Shown: positions 39,954 through 49,555, counted from the first letter of the stretch. The stretch is DNA of 64,000 nt from Dryocola clanedunensis subsp. sulfonylureivorans (GCF_016756775.1 NZ_JAERMU010000004.1:228620-292619); one strand, 5' to 3'. Numbers and translations: made by a program. The notes: generated from the sequence alone by a model not told the origin.

Positions 39954-40902
39954 GTAAACTTGCTGGGTGGGTTTTCACCCAGTGTTCGGCGATCTCCTGA
40001 CGGCGGCAAATCCACACGTCGTCGAACTGCTGCACGTAGTCCAGAAAGCGCTGTAGCGCTCGGAAGCGCCCCGGGCGGCCCAGCAGGCGGCAGTGCATGC
40101 CAACCGACATCATTTTCGGCGCGGTTTCCCCCTCTTCGTACAGCACGTCAAAGCTGTCTTTCAGATAGGTATAGAACTGTTCGGCGGTGTTAAAACCCTG
40201 CGCGGTGGCGAAGCGCATGTCGTTAGCATCCAGCGTGTAGGGCACGACGAGATGGGGTTTCACCGAGCCGTCTTCGCAGTTTACCCTGCTCCAGAACGGC
40301 AAATCGTCGCCGTAATAATCGCTGTCATACAGAAAGCCGCCGTTTTCCGCCACCAGCCTGCGGGTGTTCGGGCTGTCGCGGCCCGTATACCAGCCGAGCG
40401 GCTTCTTGCCGAACAGATCTTCCAGTATCTCAATCGCCTGATGCATGTGCTGGCGCTCGGTGGCGACGTCCAGGTTCTGATAGTGGATCCAGCGCCAGCC
40501 GTGGCTGACCACATCGTAGTCGGCCACTTTAATGGCGGAGACAATTTCCGGGTTACGCGCCAGCGCCATCGCCACCCCGAAAACGGTCATCGTCAGCCCG
40601 CGCTTCTGAAACTCATTGTGGATACGCCAGAAGCCCGCGCGGGAGCCGTATTCATAGAGCGAATCCATCGACATATGGCGATCGGGGAAGCTGGCCGCAC
40701 CAATAATGTCGGACAGGAACTGCTCCGAGCCGCTGTCGCCGTGCAGAACGTGGTTTTCCCCGCCCTCTTCAAAATTAAGGACAAACTGCAGAGCGATTCG
40801 CGCTTTGCCCGGCCACTGTGCGTGAGGCGGTTTCCCGCCGTAGCCCTTCATGTCGCGCGGGTAGTTCTCGGTAAAGTTGTAGGTTTTCGGTACAGCCTGC
40901 AT
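39943..40902 (-). CDS. puuE: Cofactor-independent allantoinase (PuuE/HpxB type)
   Basis: 319 aa NodB/polysaccharide-deacetylase-fold allantoinase, which opens allantoin to allantoate without a bound metal cluster, unlike cyclic amidohydrolase AllB. Segments: FVLNFEEGGENHVLHGDSGSE, DVVSHGWRWIHYQNLD (His pair) and LGWYTGRDSPNTRRLVAENG. Follows the racemase gene by 32 bp. The C-terminal Gln-Gly-Gly and stop are encoded by a REP element, so the exact tail may be a late addition. Confidence 0.92.
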   Translation of the reverse strand: MQAVPKTYNFTENYPRDMKGYGGKPPHAQWPGKARIALQFVLNFEEGGENHVLHGDSGSEQFLSDIIGAASFPDRHMSMDSLYEYGSRAGFWRIHNEFQKRGLTMTVFGVAMALARNPEIVSAIKVADYDVVSHGWRWIHYQNLDVATERQHMHQAIEILEDLFGKKPLGWYTGRDSPNTRRLVAENGGFLYDSDYYGDDLPFWSRVNCEDGSVKPHLVVPYTLDANDMRFATAQGFNTAEQFYTYLKDSFDVLYEEGETAPKMMSVGMHCRLLGRPGRFRALQRFLDYVQQFDDVWICRRQEIAEHWVKTHPASLQGG

Positions 40903-40934
40903 GGTTCGTATCCTTGCTCGGGCCGAGCCGGAAT

Positions 40935-41672
40935 TCAGCTCAGCATGTCAAAACAGCCTGATAGCGGCTTTTTATTGGGATACGCGAGGTCGCCGTGTTT
41001 GCTGGTGCCAAAGCCGAGGGCGATAAGGGATTCCACCATCTTTACCGCCGCCGTGACGCCGTCGATAACCGGGATCCCCAGCTCTGCCGTTAGCTCCTGC
41101 GCCAGGTTTGCCATGCCCCCACAGCCAAGCACGATGGCCCCGCTGTTATCTTCACGCATGGCCTGGATGCAACGCTCGCGTACCTTCTGTTGAGCAAGAC
41201 CCGTGCCATCTTCTAAGGCCAGCACCGGTAAATCGATGGCGTGCAGCGCGGCGCAGTGATGTTCGAAGCCGTACTGCCGTAATAAATGGCGGGCGATGAT
41301 CACCGTGCGCGGCAACGTGGTGACAATGGAAAAACGTGTCGCAAGCAAAGTTGCGGTATGCATAGCCGCTTCCGCAATGCCGATAACGGGGCCGGTTGCC
41401 AGCTCGCGCGCTGCCAGCAGGCCCGGGTCGCCAAAGCAGGCGATGACGTGGCCGCTGGCGCCCTGCGCTTTGCCAAGTTTGATTTGCTCCAGTACGCCTA
41501 CCGCCGCAATGGCCTCGTCGAAATGCCCTTCTATAGACTCCACGCCCTGCGTCGGGCAGACGGCCACAATCCTGCTGGTGGATGCAGCCACGCCGCGCGC
41601 CGCTTCGCCGATGGTGTGGGTCATCGCCACGCTGGTATTGGGGTTAATTACCTGAATCAAATGTTGCGTCAT
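40935..41672 (-). CDS. hpxA: Allantoin racemase (Asp/Glu/hydantoin racemase family)
   Basis: 245 aa. Two catalytic Cys expected in IACFGDPGLLAARE (Cys 79) and IVLGCGGMANLAQE (about Cys 183), plus the N-terminal IQVINPNTSVAMTHTI. In Klebsiella, HpxA interconverts allantoin enantiomers so that allantoinase can use both. Being directly upstream of puuE supports that role over hydantoin or glutamate racemisation. Divergent from the NCS1 permease. Confidence 0.87.
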   Translation of the reverse strand: MTQHLIQVINPNTSVAMTHTIGEAARGVAASTSRIVAVCPTQGVESIEGHFDEAIAAVGVLEQIKLGKAQGASGHVIACFGDPGLLAARELATGPVIGIAEAAMHTATLLATRFSIVTTLPRTVIIARHLLRQYGFEHHCAALHAIDLPVLALEDGTGLAQQKVRERCIQAMREDNSGAIVLGCGGMANLAQELTAELGIPVIDGVTAAVKMVESLIALGFGTSKHGDLAYPNKKPLSGCFDMLS

Positions 41673-41735
41673 GCTGGATCCTTGTCGTTTTTTGCCCGCC
41701 GATGAGCACCAGCGTCGGGCATTTGTTTATGCACT

Positions 41736-41752
41736 TGCACCGTGATAATGCA
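41736..41752. promoter_or_regulatory. NtrC-like site between hpxA and the NCS1 permease
   Basis: TGCACCGTGATAATGCA fits TGCACC-N5-GGTGCA at 10 of 12 defined positions. It lies about 85 bp upstream of the -24 element of the permease promoter. Confidence 0.5.
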
Positions 41753-41826
41753 TTGAATGCATCAATACAACCTTTAACTGACGCTGCCTGCCTCTCTACG
41801 GCCCGTTAATTCATGAAATCTGAAAC

Positions 41827-41844
41827 CTGGCCTGGTTAATGCAA
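41827..41844 (+). promoter_or_regulatory. Candidate sigma-54 promoter of the NCS1 permease
   Basis: CTGGCCTGGTTAATGCAA has exact GG-N10-GC spacing and matches TGGC and TGCAA, with mismatches at the A and C of the -24 box and the first T of the -12 box. The ATG lies about 53 bp downstream. Confidence 0.55.
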
Positions 41845-41894
41845 CAAAAGTTGCAGACATTCCGTCAGCATCTGTTTTTTAAGGAGCAGATTTC

Positions 41895-43385
41895 ATGCCA
41901 AACGTTGAACACGCTACGCCACTGGTCGATAACCCTAACGCCGGCTACAGCCCGCGCCTGTGTAATGAAGATCTGGCGCCGACGCGCAATCAGAGCTGGT
42001 CCTGGTACAATATTTTTTCTTTCTGGATGTCCGACGTGCACAGCATGGGCGGCTACGTCGTCGCGGCCAGCTTCTTTACGCTGGGGCTGGCAAGCTGGCA
42101 GGTGCTGCTTTGCCTGCTGGTGGGGATTTGCATCGTGCAGCTGTGCGCCAACCTGGTGGCCAAACCCAGCCAGATGGCGGGCGTGCCTTATGCGGTGATT
42201 TGCCGCCAGGCCTTCGGCGTGTTCGGTGCGAATATTCCGGCGGTGATCCGCGGGCTTATCGCCTTTGCCTGGTACGGTATTCAAACTTATCTGGCGGCGA
42301 ACGCCCTGATGCTGGTGATGCTGAAGTTCTGGCCGTCGCTGGCACCGATGACCAGTGGGCATTTCCTCGGCCTGTCGCATCTGGGCTGGATCTGCTTCGG
42401 CATTATGTGGGTGCTGCAGGCGATGGTGTTCTGGCACGGTATGAACGCGATTAAGCGCTTTATCGATATCGCCGGACCTGCGGTCTACGTGGTAATGATG
42501 GCGCTGGCGGGCTGGATCCTGTACCAGACCGGTTTTGACGGCATCTCCTTCACGCTTGCCAGCAAGCAGCTCACCTCCGGCGAACAGGCCTGGCAGATGC
42601 TGACGGCGACCGCGCTGGTTGTCTCCTACTTCTCCGGCCCGCTGCTCAACTTCGGCGACTTCTCCCGCTACGGCAAAAGTATGAAGGAGATCCGCCGGGG
42701 CAACCGCTGGGGGCTGCCGTTTAACTTCCTGCTGTTCTCGATTGTAACCGTGGTCATTGTCTCCGGCACGCAGTCGCTGTTTGGCAGGATGATCACCGAC
42801 CCGATTGAAACCGTCAGCCACGTAGGCAACAGCCTGGCAATGGCGATTGGCCTGCTGACCATGATCACCGCGACAATCGGTATTAATATCGTGGCAAACT
42901 TTGTTTCCCCGGCTTTTGATTTCTCTAACTGTTCGCCGCAAAAAATCAGCTTCCGTACCGGCGGAATGATTGCCGCCGTTGGCTCCGTGCTGCTTACGCC
43001 GTGGAACCTGTTCCAGTCCCCGGAGCTGATTCACTACACCCTGGACGTGCTCGGGTCGTTCATCGGGCCGCTGTTCGGCATTCTGCTGACGGATTTCTAC
43101 ATCATCAAGCGCAGCAAGGTGTACGTGGACGAACTGTTTAATGACACGCCGCAGGGGCGCTACTGGTATAAAGGCGGGTTTAATCCGAAGGCGATTATTG
43201 CGCTGGTGCCGTCCGTCGCGGTCTGTCTGACGATAAGCTTCATCCCCTCCCTGCACGAAATAGCAAACTTCAGCTGGTTTATCGGCGCGTTTATGAGCGC
43301 GGGCTGCTACCGCTGGCTGGCTCGAGCAGAGAAAGTGAGCGAGGTTACGAGCTATCACGGCGAGGTAGCCGTGGGGAAAGAGTAA
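41895..43385 (+). CDS. NCS1 permease, probably for allantoin
   Basis: 496 aa, 12-helix NCS1 (cytosine/hydantoin/allantoin) transporter. N-terminal SWSWYNIFSFWMSDVHSMGGY covers the conserved helix-1 region, and SGPLLNFGDFSRYGKSMKEI the helix-6/8 substrate region with Asp. SD AAGGAG precedes the ATG. Position beside racemase and allantoinase favours allantoin as substrate; hydantoins or pyrimidines are alternatives. Followed by a clear terminator. Confidence 0.88.
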   Translation: MPNVEHATPLVDNPNAGYSPRLCNEDLAPTRNQSWSWYNIFSFWMSDVHSMGGYVVAASFFTLGLASWQVLLCLLVGICIVQLCANLVAKPSQMAGVPYAVICRQAFGVFGANIPAVIRGLIAFAWYGIQTYLAANALMLVMLKFWPSLAPMTSGHFLGLSHLGWICFGIMWVLQAMVFWHGMNAIKRFIDIAGPAVYVVMMALAGWILYQTGFDGISFTLASKQLTSGEQAWQMLTATALVVSYFSGPLLNFGDFSRYGKSMKEIRRGNRWGLPFNFLLFSIVTVVIVSGTQSLFGRMITDPIETVSHVGNSLAMAIGLLTMITATIGINIVANFVSPAFDFSNCSPQKISFRTGGMIAAVGSVLLTPWNLFQSPELIHYTLDVLGSFIGPLFGILLTDFYIIKRSKVYVDELFNDTPQGRYWYKGGFNPKAIIALVPSVAVCLTISFIPSLHEIANFSWFIGAFMSAGCYRWLARAEKVSEVTSYHGEVAVGKE

Positions 43386-43400
43386 ATCACCGATTAAATT

Positions 43401-43434
43401 AAGGTCTGAATCATCGCTGGTTCAGGCCTTTTTT
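43401..43434 (+). terminator. Terminator after the NCS1 permease
   Basis: A 10-bp stem AAGGTCTGAA / TTCAGGCCTT (one G-U pair) followed by TTTT, 16 bp after the stop. Confidence 0.85.
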
Positions 43435-43642
43435 ATTGGACATTAAATACCAACCTTATAAACACAACCACTCTAAAAACAATATTTAAATAATCTGCAT
43501 TAAATGTATAATCCAGGCGATCTGACAGATATATTATTCATTCAGCCACCCCCCAAGACATTATATTCATCCGCCCTGGTGCAAATATAAAGACAATCAC
43601 CTCATTTCCTCCGTTTTTAGTCATCAGTTACCGCCCTTCAAT

Positions 43643-43669
43643 TACAGTCTCCGGCACGCCTGCCGATAA
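43643..43669 (+). promoter_or_regulatory. FliA (sigma-28) promoter of chemoreceptor 1
   Basis: -35 TACAGTCT (6 of 8 to TAAAGTTT), 11-nt spacer, perfect -10 GCCGATAA at 43662-43669. Transcription would start near 43676, about 43 bp before the TTG start codon. Confidence 0.82.
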
Positions 43670-43718
43670 CTACAAAAATTAAAATATCGATTATGAAAAA
43701 TTTGCACAGGAGAAGGGA

Positions 43719-45287
43719 TTGAAAAATTTGAAAATAAGCGTAGGGCTAGTGACTATCTTAGCTATCTTTACGTTGATGCTGGTGCTGGCCAGTGGAATGG
43801 GGTTGTATTTCCTTAAAACGAATAATAACGATCTGGAAAAACTGCACATCAACGCGAATGAGCAAAAGGCGCTGAACGCAACCCGTGATGCCTTCGCCCG
43901 CGGACGCGGCTTCTTTGATAAGGCCTCACAGGCAATCATTCATCATGAAAACGTTAATATCCAGAAATTGCAAACGGGCATGCTGGACGCACAGCGCAAT
44001 GCATCCCGTGAATTTGGTATTTTCTTAAAAATACCCGGACTCTCTAATACGCATCCAGAGATTGGTGACAGGATGCAAAAGGCACATGACAATATGGCTG
44101 CCATGATGAGGAGTAGTGCAGAAAGTCTGACGGCTTATGATAACGCTGAGGGATTCAATCAATCACTGATCGCAACAACCCCGGACCGGATGAAAACACG
44201 AGCAGTCTGGGATAAAGAGTATAAGTCTTACATCATCGCCACCCAGGCGACGCTGGATAATATCGTCAGACAAAGTAACAAATCCTATACTATCGCAGTG
44301 TTAGTCATGTCGCTTCTGCTGGGCGTGGCCGTTCTGCTGTTTATTATTGCCCACTTCTGGCTGCGCAAAATCCTGGTGCGTCCTCTGCAAACCGTGGCTA
44401 TGCATTTTGACGAGATCGGTAAAGGCGATCTCACCGGCACGATTCATGTTGAAAACCACAACGAGATAGGTCTGCTGTGTGAGGCGTTACAGCAGATGCA
44501 GGCTGGGCTAAGGGAGACGGTGACCAACATTCGCCAGGGGGCGGAATCTATCAATATTGGCACCCAGGAAATCGCCAGCGGCAATGGCGATCTGTCCAGC
44601 CGCACCGAGCAGCAGGCGGCGGCGGTCGTTGAAACGGCGGCCAGCATGGAGCAGATCTCCTCGACCGTGAAACTGAATACCGACAATGCCCGCCATGCGT
44701 CGAATATGTTCCAGGAGACGGCATCCGTCGCTGCTGAAGGTGAAGTCCAGATGCAGGGGATGATGGAGAAGATGACCGTCATCAGCCAGAGCGCGCAGAA
44801 AATGGTTGATATCATCAGCGTTATCGACGGCATTGCCTTCCAGACCAACATTCTCGCCCTGAATGCCGCGGTAGAAGCCGCCCGTGCTGGACAGTCCGGA
44901 CGTGGGTTTGCCGTTGTCGCAGGAGAAGTTCGCAACCTCGCAAAACGTTGTACCGACTCGGCTAAAGAGATCAGCACGCTGATTAATGAGTCTACGCAGT
45001 ACATTGTGGAAGGGACGGAGCTTGCGGACAAAACAAGCAAGGTCATTGTCGATATCAGCTCGGCAGTAGGTAAAGCGAACGCCATGATGGAGAACATCGC
45101 TCAGGCTTCCGAAGAACAGAACCGCGGCGTTGAACAGATCCGGGTAGCCATTACCCAGATGGATGAAGTTACCCAGCAAAATGCGGCGCTGGTAGAAGAA
45201 GTGGCCGTCACGGCGCAGGGTGTGGAAGGCCAGGCTAACCTGCTGGCCCGCGCTGTTTCAACCTTTAAGCTCAGCCCGGGATACTAA
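43719..45287 (+). CDS. Methyl-accepting chemotaxis protein 1
   Basis: 522 aa, starting at TTG after GGAGAAGGGA. Topology: short cytoplasmic N-terminus, TM1 about 7-29, four-helix-bundle periplasmic sensor 30-190, TM2 about 192-214, HAMP, then the signalling domain with the hairpin [20 protein letters not shown] and [15 protein letters not shown]. Arg-rich sensor motif AFARGR lies where Tar/Tsr bind amino-acid ligands. The C-terminus ends STFKLSPGY and lacks the NWETF CheR/CheB tether, so it may need other receptors for adaptation. Its signalling half is almost identical to chemoreceptors 2 and 3. Confidence 0.93.
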   Translation: MKNLKISVGLVTILAIFTLMLVLASGMGLYFLKTNNNDLEKLHINANEQKALNATRDAFARGRGFFDKASQAIIHHENVNIQKLQTGMLDAQRNASREFGIFLKIPGLSNTHPEIGDRMQKAHDNMAAMMRSSAESLTAYDNAEGFNQSLIATTPDRMKTRAVWDKEYKSYIIATQATLDNIVRQSNKSYTIAVLVMSLLLGVAVLLFIIAHFWLRKILVRPLQTVAMHFDEIGKGDLTGTIHVENHNEIGLLCEALQQMQAGLRETVTNIRQGAESINIGTQEIASGNGDLSSRTEQQAAAVVETAASMEQISSTVKLNTDNARHASNMFQETASVAAEGEVQMQGMMEKMTVISQSAQKMVDIISVIDGIAFQTNILALNAAVEAARAGQSGRGFAVVAGEVRNLAKRCTDSAKEISTLINESTQYIVEGTELADKTSKVIVDISSAVGKANAMMENIAQASEEQNRGVEQIRVAITQMDEVTQQNAALVEEVAVTAQGVEGQANLLARAVSTFKLSPGY

Positions 45288-45308
45288 AACTCGCGGAGTA
45301 ATAAATAT

Positions 45309-45337
45309 AAGCCAGTCATTTTAATGGCTGGCTTTTT
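45309..45337 (+). terminator. Terminator after chemoreceptor 1
   Basis: Stem AAGCCAGTCATT / AATGGCTGGCTT (one G-U) followed by TTTT, 22 bp after the stop. Confidence 0.85.
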
Positions 45338-45551
45338 GAAATAAGAGAAAAACCCACTAAGAAATGAAATCGACAAGCAACGGCTCAGAACCTTTCGTTA
45401 TTATTGTCAATGACCGCAAACACTCAAAACACATGATCACTTAACGTGATAATACCTCTCATCTCAGTCATCCCTGTCGTTTTAGCCACGTTGTTTTTGT
45501 CATCTATTAATATTCTCTTACTTTTTACCCATCATGATTCAAATTACTCCT

Positions 45552-45559
45552 GCCGATAA
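45552..45559 (+). promoter_or_regulatory. FliA-type -10 element of the diguanylate cyclase gene
   Basis: Perfect GCCGATAA. The -35 at the right spacing (CATGATTC, 45533-45540) is poor, so strength is uncertain. It implies a transcript starting near 45566, which excludes the ATG at 45534 as the start codon. Confidence 0.6.
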
Positions 45560-45644
45560 CTTGATGGATAAAGGGAAGTCCACCATCCATGCCATAAATA
45601 AAATTAAAGCAGTTAACAACACTATTCAGATAGAGGACATATTT

Positions 45645-47171
45645 GTGCAAAAAAGAAGTAGCGCTAATGTATTCACAATGTTGATGGGTATGATGCTTAT
45701 TCCCTTTATCGTGCTAACGGGCCTGACGTTTTTCTATACGCATTCGATGATTCGCGACTCGTTTCTGACCACCGTTCAGCGCTTCGATGACAACACTTCC
45801 ATAGGCTGCATTGAAATCCCCATCCGGGAAATCAGGCGTTCTCTGAACTCGCTGACGCAGAATGGATTTAGAACCAAAGCCAGCGTTGATAGCTACATTG
45901 CTGGTAACAATCCACTCATGAGTGGATTGATAAAGAATGCAATGATGTCCAGCCCTTACTTTATCGCCATTGTCATTTCCTCTACTGAAGATAAATTTAA
46001 ATCCTACCCGGACATTCCTTTTGACTCTTTTTTAGCCAGTGAGCAATCGTGGTATCCCAAAGCTGTCGCGAAAGATAACATCTTGTTTTCCACGACTATG
46101 GTAACGGTTACTGATAAAGCTATCCAACGCACTAACCCGGTACTTATAGCAACCAAAAACCTGCTCGATGAGAATGCAAAAACCATCGGCAATATTACAG
46201 TTGGCATCAATGGTGATGAATCCAGTGATATTTTGAAATCAAAAATCACCCCGTTCTCCGGGGAATATATTGTTGCCGACAGCGGTGGCCATGTGATTAT
46301 GTCATCAAATAAAAGCGCGGTCTTTTCTCGTACGGTAGAAGCTGAATGGTTGAAAAGAGCCCAAAATTTAACCGGCCATTTTATCGACAGACAAAGCGGC
46401 GACATGATTTTTTATCATGCCTATAACAACCCTGATTGGGTTGGTTTTACTATTATTCCGGCTCATGCCTACGAGGAGTTATTCACCGCGCGCTACAAAA
46501 TATTAATTTTAATCTGCTTGGTGTGCTTTATTTTATATATCATCGGTATCTTCCTGTGCCGAAGCTATCTGATAAACTTTATCAATCTCGTCTATATGAA
46601 AGCCAATGGTCTTGATGATGGCCATCAGAACAGTAGCTTTGAGATGCTCTCTGACACCGTTTCAACGAAGTACCAGCAGCTCACCAATGCAAAAAAAATT
46701 GCCTCCGTCGATCCCCTGACGCTTGCCGGAACACGCCGAAAATTTAGCGAAGACATCACCGAATTTATGAAGCAAGGGAAGCTGTTTCAGCTGGCGATCA
46801 TTGATGTCGATAACTTTAAGAAAATCAATGACAGTTGGGGTCATGCAACGGGTGATATCGTGCTTCAATATGTTGTGAAAGCGGGGGAAAATATTCTTGG
46901 TCAGAAAAACCAAATCTACCGCTACGGTGGAGAAGAGTTTGTCATATTGTTCCCCGGGGAGAAGCATGAATACAGCTTAAAACTCATGGAGCTGTGGCTG
47001 GAGGATGTCGGAAACAGGACGTGGCGAGAAAGCGAGCTGTACGTGACCTTTAGCGGTGGCCTGGTTAGCTGGAAAGGTGAGAAGAGCGCTGAGCAGCTGA
47101 TCGAAGCTGCGGATAAATTAATGTATACGGCCAAAGAGTCCGGAAAGAACAAAATATTAAGCGAACCCTGA
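45645..47171 (+). CDS. Membrane-bound diguanylate cyclase (GGEEF)
   Basis: 508 aa from GTG 45645 (MQKRSSANVFTMLMGMMLIP), which has AGAGG 8 nt upstream. A longer frame starts at ATG 45534, but that codon lies inside the putative FliA promoter. TM1 about 12-32; periplasmic Cache-like sensor to about 285; TM2 about 288-308; GGDEF domain with DVDNFKKINDSWGHATGD and YGGEEF (GGEEF 428-432). It should make c-di-GMP. The allosteric I-site RxxD is replaced by GxxN, so product inhibition is probably lost. The N-terminal GGDEF motif reads DPLTLAGTRR rather than DxLTGLxNRR. Confidence 0.9.
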   Translation: MQKRSSANVFTMLMGMMLIPFIVLTGLTFFYTHSMIRDSFLTTVQRFDDNTSIGCIEIPIREIRRSLNSLTQNGFRTKASVDSYIAGNNPLMSGLIKNAMMSSPYFIAIVISSTEDKFKSYPDIPFDSFLASEQSWYPKAVAKDNILFSTTMVTVTDKAIQRTNPVLIATKNLLDENAKTIGNITVGINGDESSDILKSKITPFSGEYIVADSGGHVIMSSNKSAVFSRTVEAEWLKRAQNLTGHFIDRQSGDMIFYHAYNNPDWVGFTIIPAHAYEELFTARYKILILICLVCFILYIIGIFLCRSYLINFINLVYMKANGLDDGHQNSSFEMLSDTVSTKYQQLTNAKKIASVDPLTLAGTRRKFSEDITEFMKQGKLFQLAIIDVDNFKKINDSWGHATGDIVLQYVVKAGENILGQKNQIYRYGGEEFVILFPGEKHEYSLKLMELWLEDVGNRTWRESELYVTFSGGLVSWKGEKSAEQLIEAADKLMYTAKESGKNKILSEP

Positions 47172-47607
47172 ATTATTTTCGAACGCATTACAAATGCCAT
47201 CTCATTCGAGTTGGCTTTTTAAGCTCAGACATAGAGGTAGTCCCCATTACGTTTTGTAAAATTTTATTCATGGCGTTAGGTTCAGCACATCATGCATAAG
47301 TAAAGAGAGGAAAAATCTCTGCCAACAGCAGGCGAATTAGTCAAAGACTTGTTTATACATGCCCTCCTTTCAGAACATTCTCTTTAATTTAACCATCTTA
47401 AATATTGTTTTAAACAAATTGATGATAAACTCATCCTCTTCGCGTCTTATTGAACATTATCTACCCAGTACTATCAACTACACTCTACGCCCCACCTGCA
47501 CTGCGAAAAACAAAAACAAACCTTATTGCAAATAAAAAGTTAATAACTGCAAAAAGATCCCCATTCACACTTTATTCCCTGTTATGTCTCATTTTAAAAC
47601 TAAACCT
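47172..47607. other. AT-rich spacer between cyclase and chemoreceptor 2
   Basis: No credible coding sequence. A weak hairpin with GCCA/TGGC ends and a TTTTT run near 47195-47221 may end the cyclase transcript. The rest is AT-rich, unlike the GC-rich flanking core genes. Confidence 0.45.
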
Positions 47608-47615
47608 GCCGATAC
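47589..47615 (+). promoter_or_regulatory. FliA-type promoter of chemoreceptor 2
   Basis: -10 GCCGATAC (7 of 8) at 47608-47615 with -35 TCATTTTA (4 of 8) at the 11-nt spacing. Weaker than promoters 1 and 5 of this set, but in the same position relative to the start codon. Confidence 0.6.
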
Positions 47616-47663
47616 CCATAAAGGATAAAAGATTTATCGTGCAGAGTTCACAAGGAGAACGGT

Positions 47664-49226
47664 TTGAAAAACTTAAAAATTAGCGTGGGGTTAATCAGCG
47701 TCATTGCTGTATTTACAATGATGCTGATGTTGTCCAGCGGGCTTGGACTCTATTTTCTTAAGAACAATAATCAAGATCTAAAAAAACTGAACAATAATGC
47801 TAATGAGCAAAAAGCGTTGAACCTGACTCGCAATGCTTTTGTCCGTGCTCGTGCACTCATTAACAGCGCTGCACAGGCGAAAATTCATCAGGAGCATGTT
47901 GATATTCCTAAAGCGCAGGCTGAAACTCAGGCTGTATTGCGCATTGCTGACGAACAATTCGGTAATTACTTAAAAATCCCAGGTCTCGATCAGACTTATC
48001 CCGAACTAGGGTTGAGGATGCAAAAGGCTTTTGACCAACAAAAAGCGACGCTGACAAAGAATGTGGGCAGTCTGACCGCGGATGCTGAAACTTTACGACA
48101 GATTGTCATCAATAGCGTCGCGACAACGAAGAAAACAAGTCAAAACTGGGAGAAGGTGTATCAGGAATACATCGGCGCTACCCAGGCTAGCCTCGACAAG
48201 ACTGTCGAACAGAGTAACAGATCATATCATTTTGCAGTGGTGATGATGTCTGTAATGCTGGCTGTTGCCATTATTCTTTTCTTCACTACCCACCTCTGGC
48301 TGCGCAAAATCCTGGTGCGTCCTCTGCAAACCGTGGCTATGCATTTTGACGAGATCGGTAAAGGCGATCTCACCGGCACGATTCATGTTGAAAACCACAA
48401 CGAGATAGGTCTGCTGTGTGAAGCGTTACAGCAGATGCAGGCCGGTCTCAGAGAGACGGTGACCAGCATTCGCCAGGGCGCTGAATCTATCAATATTGGC
48501 ACCCAGGAGATAGCCAGTGGCAATGGCGATCTGTCCAGCCGCACCGAGCAGCAGGCGGCGGCAGTCGTTGAAACGGCGGCCAGCATGGAGCAAATCTCCT
48601 CGACCGTAAAACTGAATACCGACAATGCCCGCCATGCGTCGAATATGTTCCAGGAGACGGCATCCGTCGCTGCTGAAGGTGAAGTCCAGATGCAGGGAAT
48701 GATGGAGAAGATGACCGTCATCAGCCAGAGCGCGCAGAAAATGGTTGATATCATCAGCGTTATTGACGGCATTGCGTTCCAGACCAACATTCTCGCCCTG
48801 AATGCGGCAGTGGAGGCCGCCCGTGCTGGCCAGTCCGGCCGCGGATTTGCGGTTGTCGCAGGAGAAGTTCGTAACCTCGCAAAACGTTGTACCGACTCAG
48901 CCAAGGAGATCAGCACGCTGATTAACGAATCGACGCAGTACATCGAGGAAGGGACAGAGCTTGCGGACAAAACAAGCAAGGTGATTATCGACATCAGCTC
49001 GGCGGTAGGTAAAGCGAACGCCATGATGGAGAACATCGCGCAGGCTTCCGAAGAACAGAACCGTGGCGTCGAACAGATCCGGGTAGCCATTACCCAGATG
49101 GATGAAGTTACTCAACAAAATGCGGCGCTGGTAGAAGAAGTAGCTGTCACGGCGCAGGGTGTGGAAGGCCAGGCTAATCTGCTGGCTCGCGCTGTTTCAA
49201 CCTTTAAGCTCAGCCCGGGATACTAA
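47664..49226 (+). CDS. Methyl-accepting chemotaxis protein 2
   Basis: 520 aa, TTG start after AAGGAGAACGG. Same architecture as chemoreceptor 1. The sensor domain (about 30-188) differs strongly, with Arg motif AFVRAR and [14 protein letters not shown], whereas from [20 protein letters not shown] to the end it is nearly identical to receptor 1 at protein and DNA level. Like its paralogues it ends STFKLSPGY without an NWETF tether. Ligand unknown. Confidence 0.93.
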   Translation: MKNLKISVGLISVIAVFTMMLMLSSGLGLYFLKNNNQDLKKLNNNANEQKALNLTRNAFVRARALINSAAQAKIHQEHVDIPKAQAETQAVLRIADEQFGNYLKIPGLDQTYPELGLRMQKAFDQQKATLTKNVGSLTADAETLRQIVINSVATTKKTSQNWEKVYQEYIGATQASLDKTVEQSNRSYHFAVVMMSVMLAVAIILFFTTHLWLRKILVRPLQTVAMHFDEIGKGDLTGTIHVENHNEIGLLCEALQQMQAGLRETVTSIRQGAESINIGTQEIASGNGDLSSRTEQQAAAVVETAASMEQISSTVKLNTDNARHASNMFQETASVAAEGEVQMQGMMEKMTVISQSAQKMVDIISVIDGIAFQTNILALNAAVEAARAGQSGRGFAVVAGEVRNLAKRCTDSAKEISTLINESTQYIEEGTELADKTSKVIIDISSAVGKANAMMENIAQASEEQNRGVEQIRVAITQMDEVTQQNAALVEEVAVTAQGVEGQANLLARAVSTFKLSPGY

Positions 49227-49248
49227 AATACGCTGAGTCGCTAATAAT

Positions 49249-49280
49249 AAGATCGACCGTATTCATGCGGTTGATCTTTT
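49249..49280 (+). terminator. Terminator after chemoreceptor 2
   Basis: 11-bp stem AAGATCGACCG / CGGTTGATCTT (one G-U) followed by TT. Confidence 0.78.
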
Positions 49281-49287
49281 AATCTCT

Positions 49288-49345
49288 GACACCCTATTTT
49301 TCGAGCGGACACCCTATTTTTCGAGCGGACACCTTATCTATTTTT
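49288..49345. repeat. Short tandem direct repeat, 20-nt unit
   Basis: Two exact tandem copies of GACACCCTATTTTTCGAGCG (49288-49307 and 49308-49327) followed by a degenerate third (GACACCTTATCTATTTTT). Lies in the spacer between chemoreceptors 2 and 3. Origin unknown. Confidence 0.85.
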
Positions 49346-49480
49346 AGCTAAAAATCAGGCAGTTCATTTTAAAGTTTCAGTTAAACAGTACGATAAGACT
49401 GGCAGGAGCCCCTTTGTTATTAAATTCACAGCAGATCGTTCTGTTTCATAATCGATTTACATAACCTTACTTTTATTAAG

Positions 49481-49507
49481 TGATGCCTGGCTCAGCTTTG
49501 CCGATAA
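49481..49507 (+). promoter_or_regulatory. FliA-type promoter of chemoreceptor 3
   Basis: Perfect -10 GCCGATAA at 49500-49507; -35 TGATGCCT (4 of 8) at 11-nt spacing; about 48 bp before the TTG start. Confidence 0.7.
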
Positions 49508-49555
49508 CTGCTTTAGGGAAAAGTTTATTTTTAAACATCGATACAGGAGCAGGGT

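Noticed and set aside
41865..43358. 497-codon minus-strand frame opposite the NCS1 permease
   Set aside because: Rich in His, Gln and Arg, as expected from the complement of a GC-rich membrane-protein gene; no start signals or domains. It is a shadow of the permease gene.
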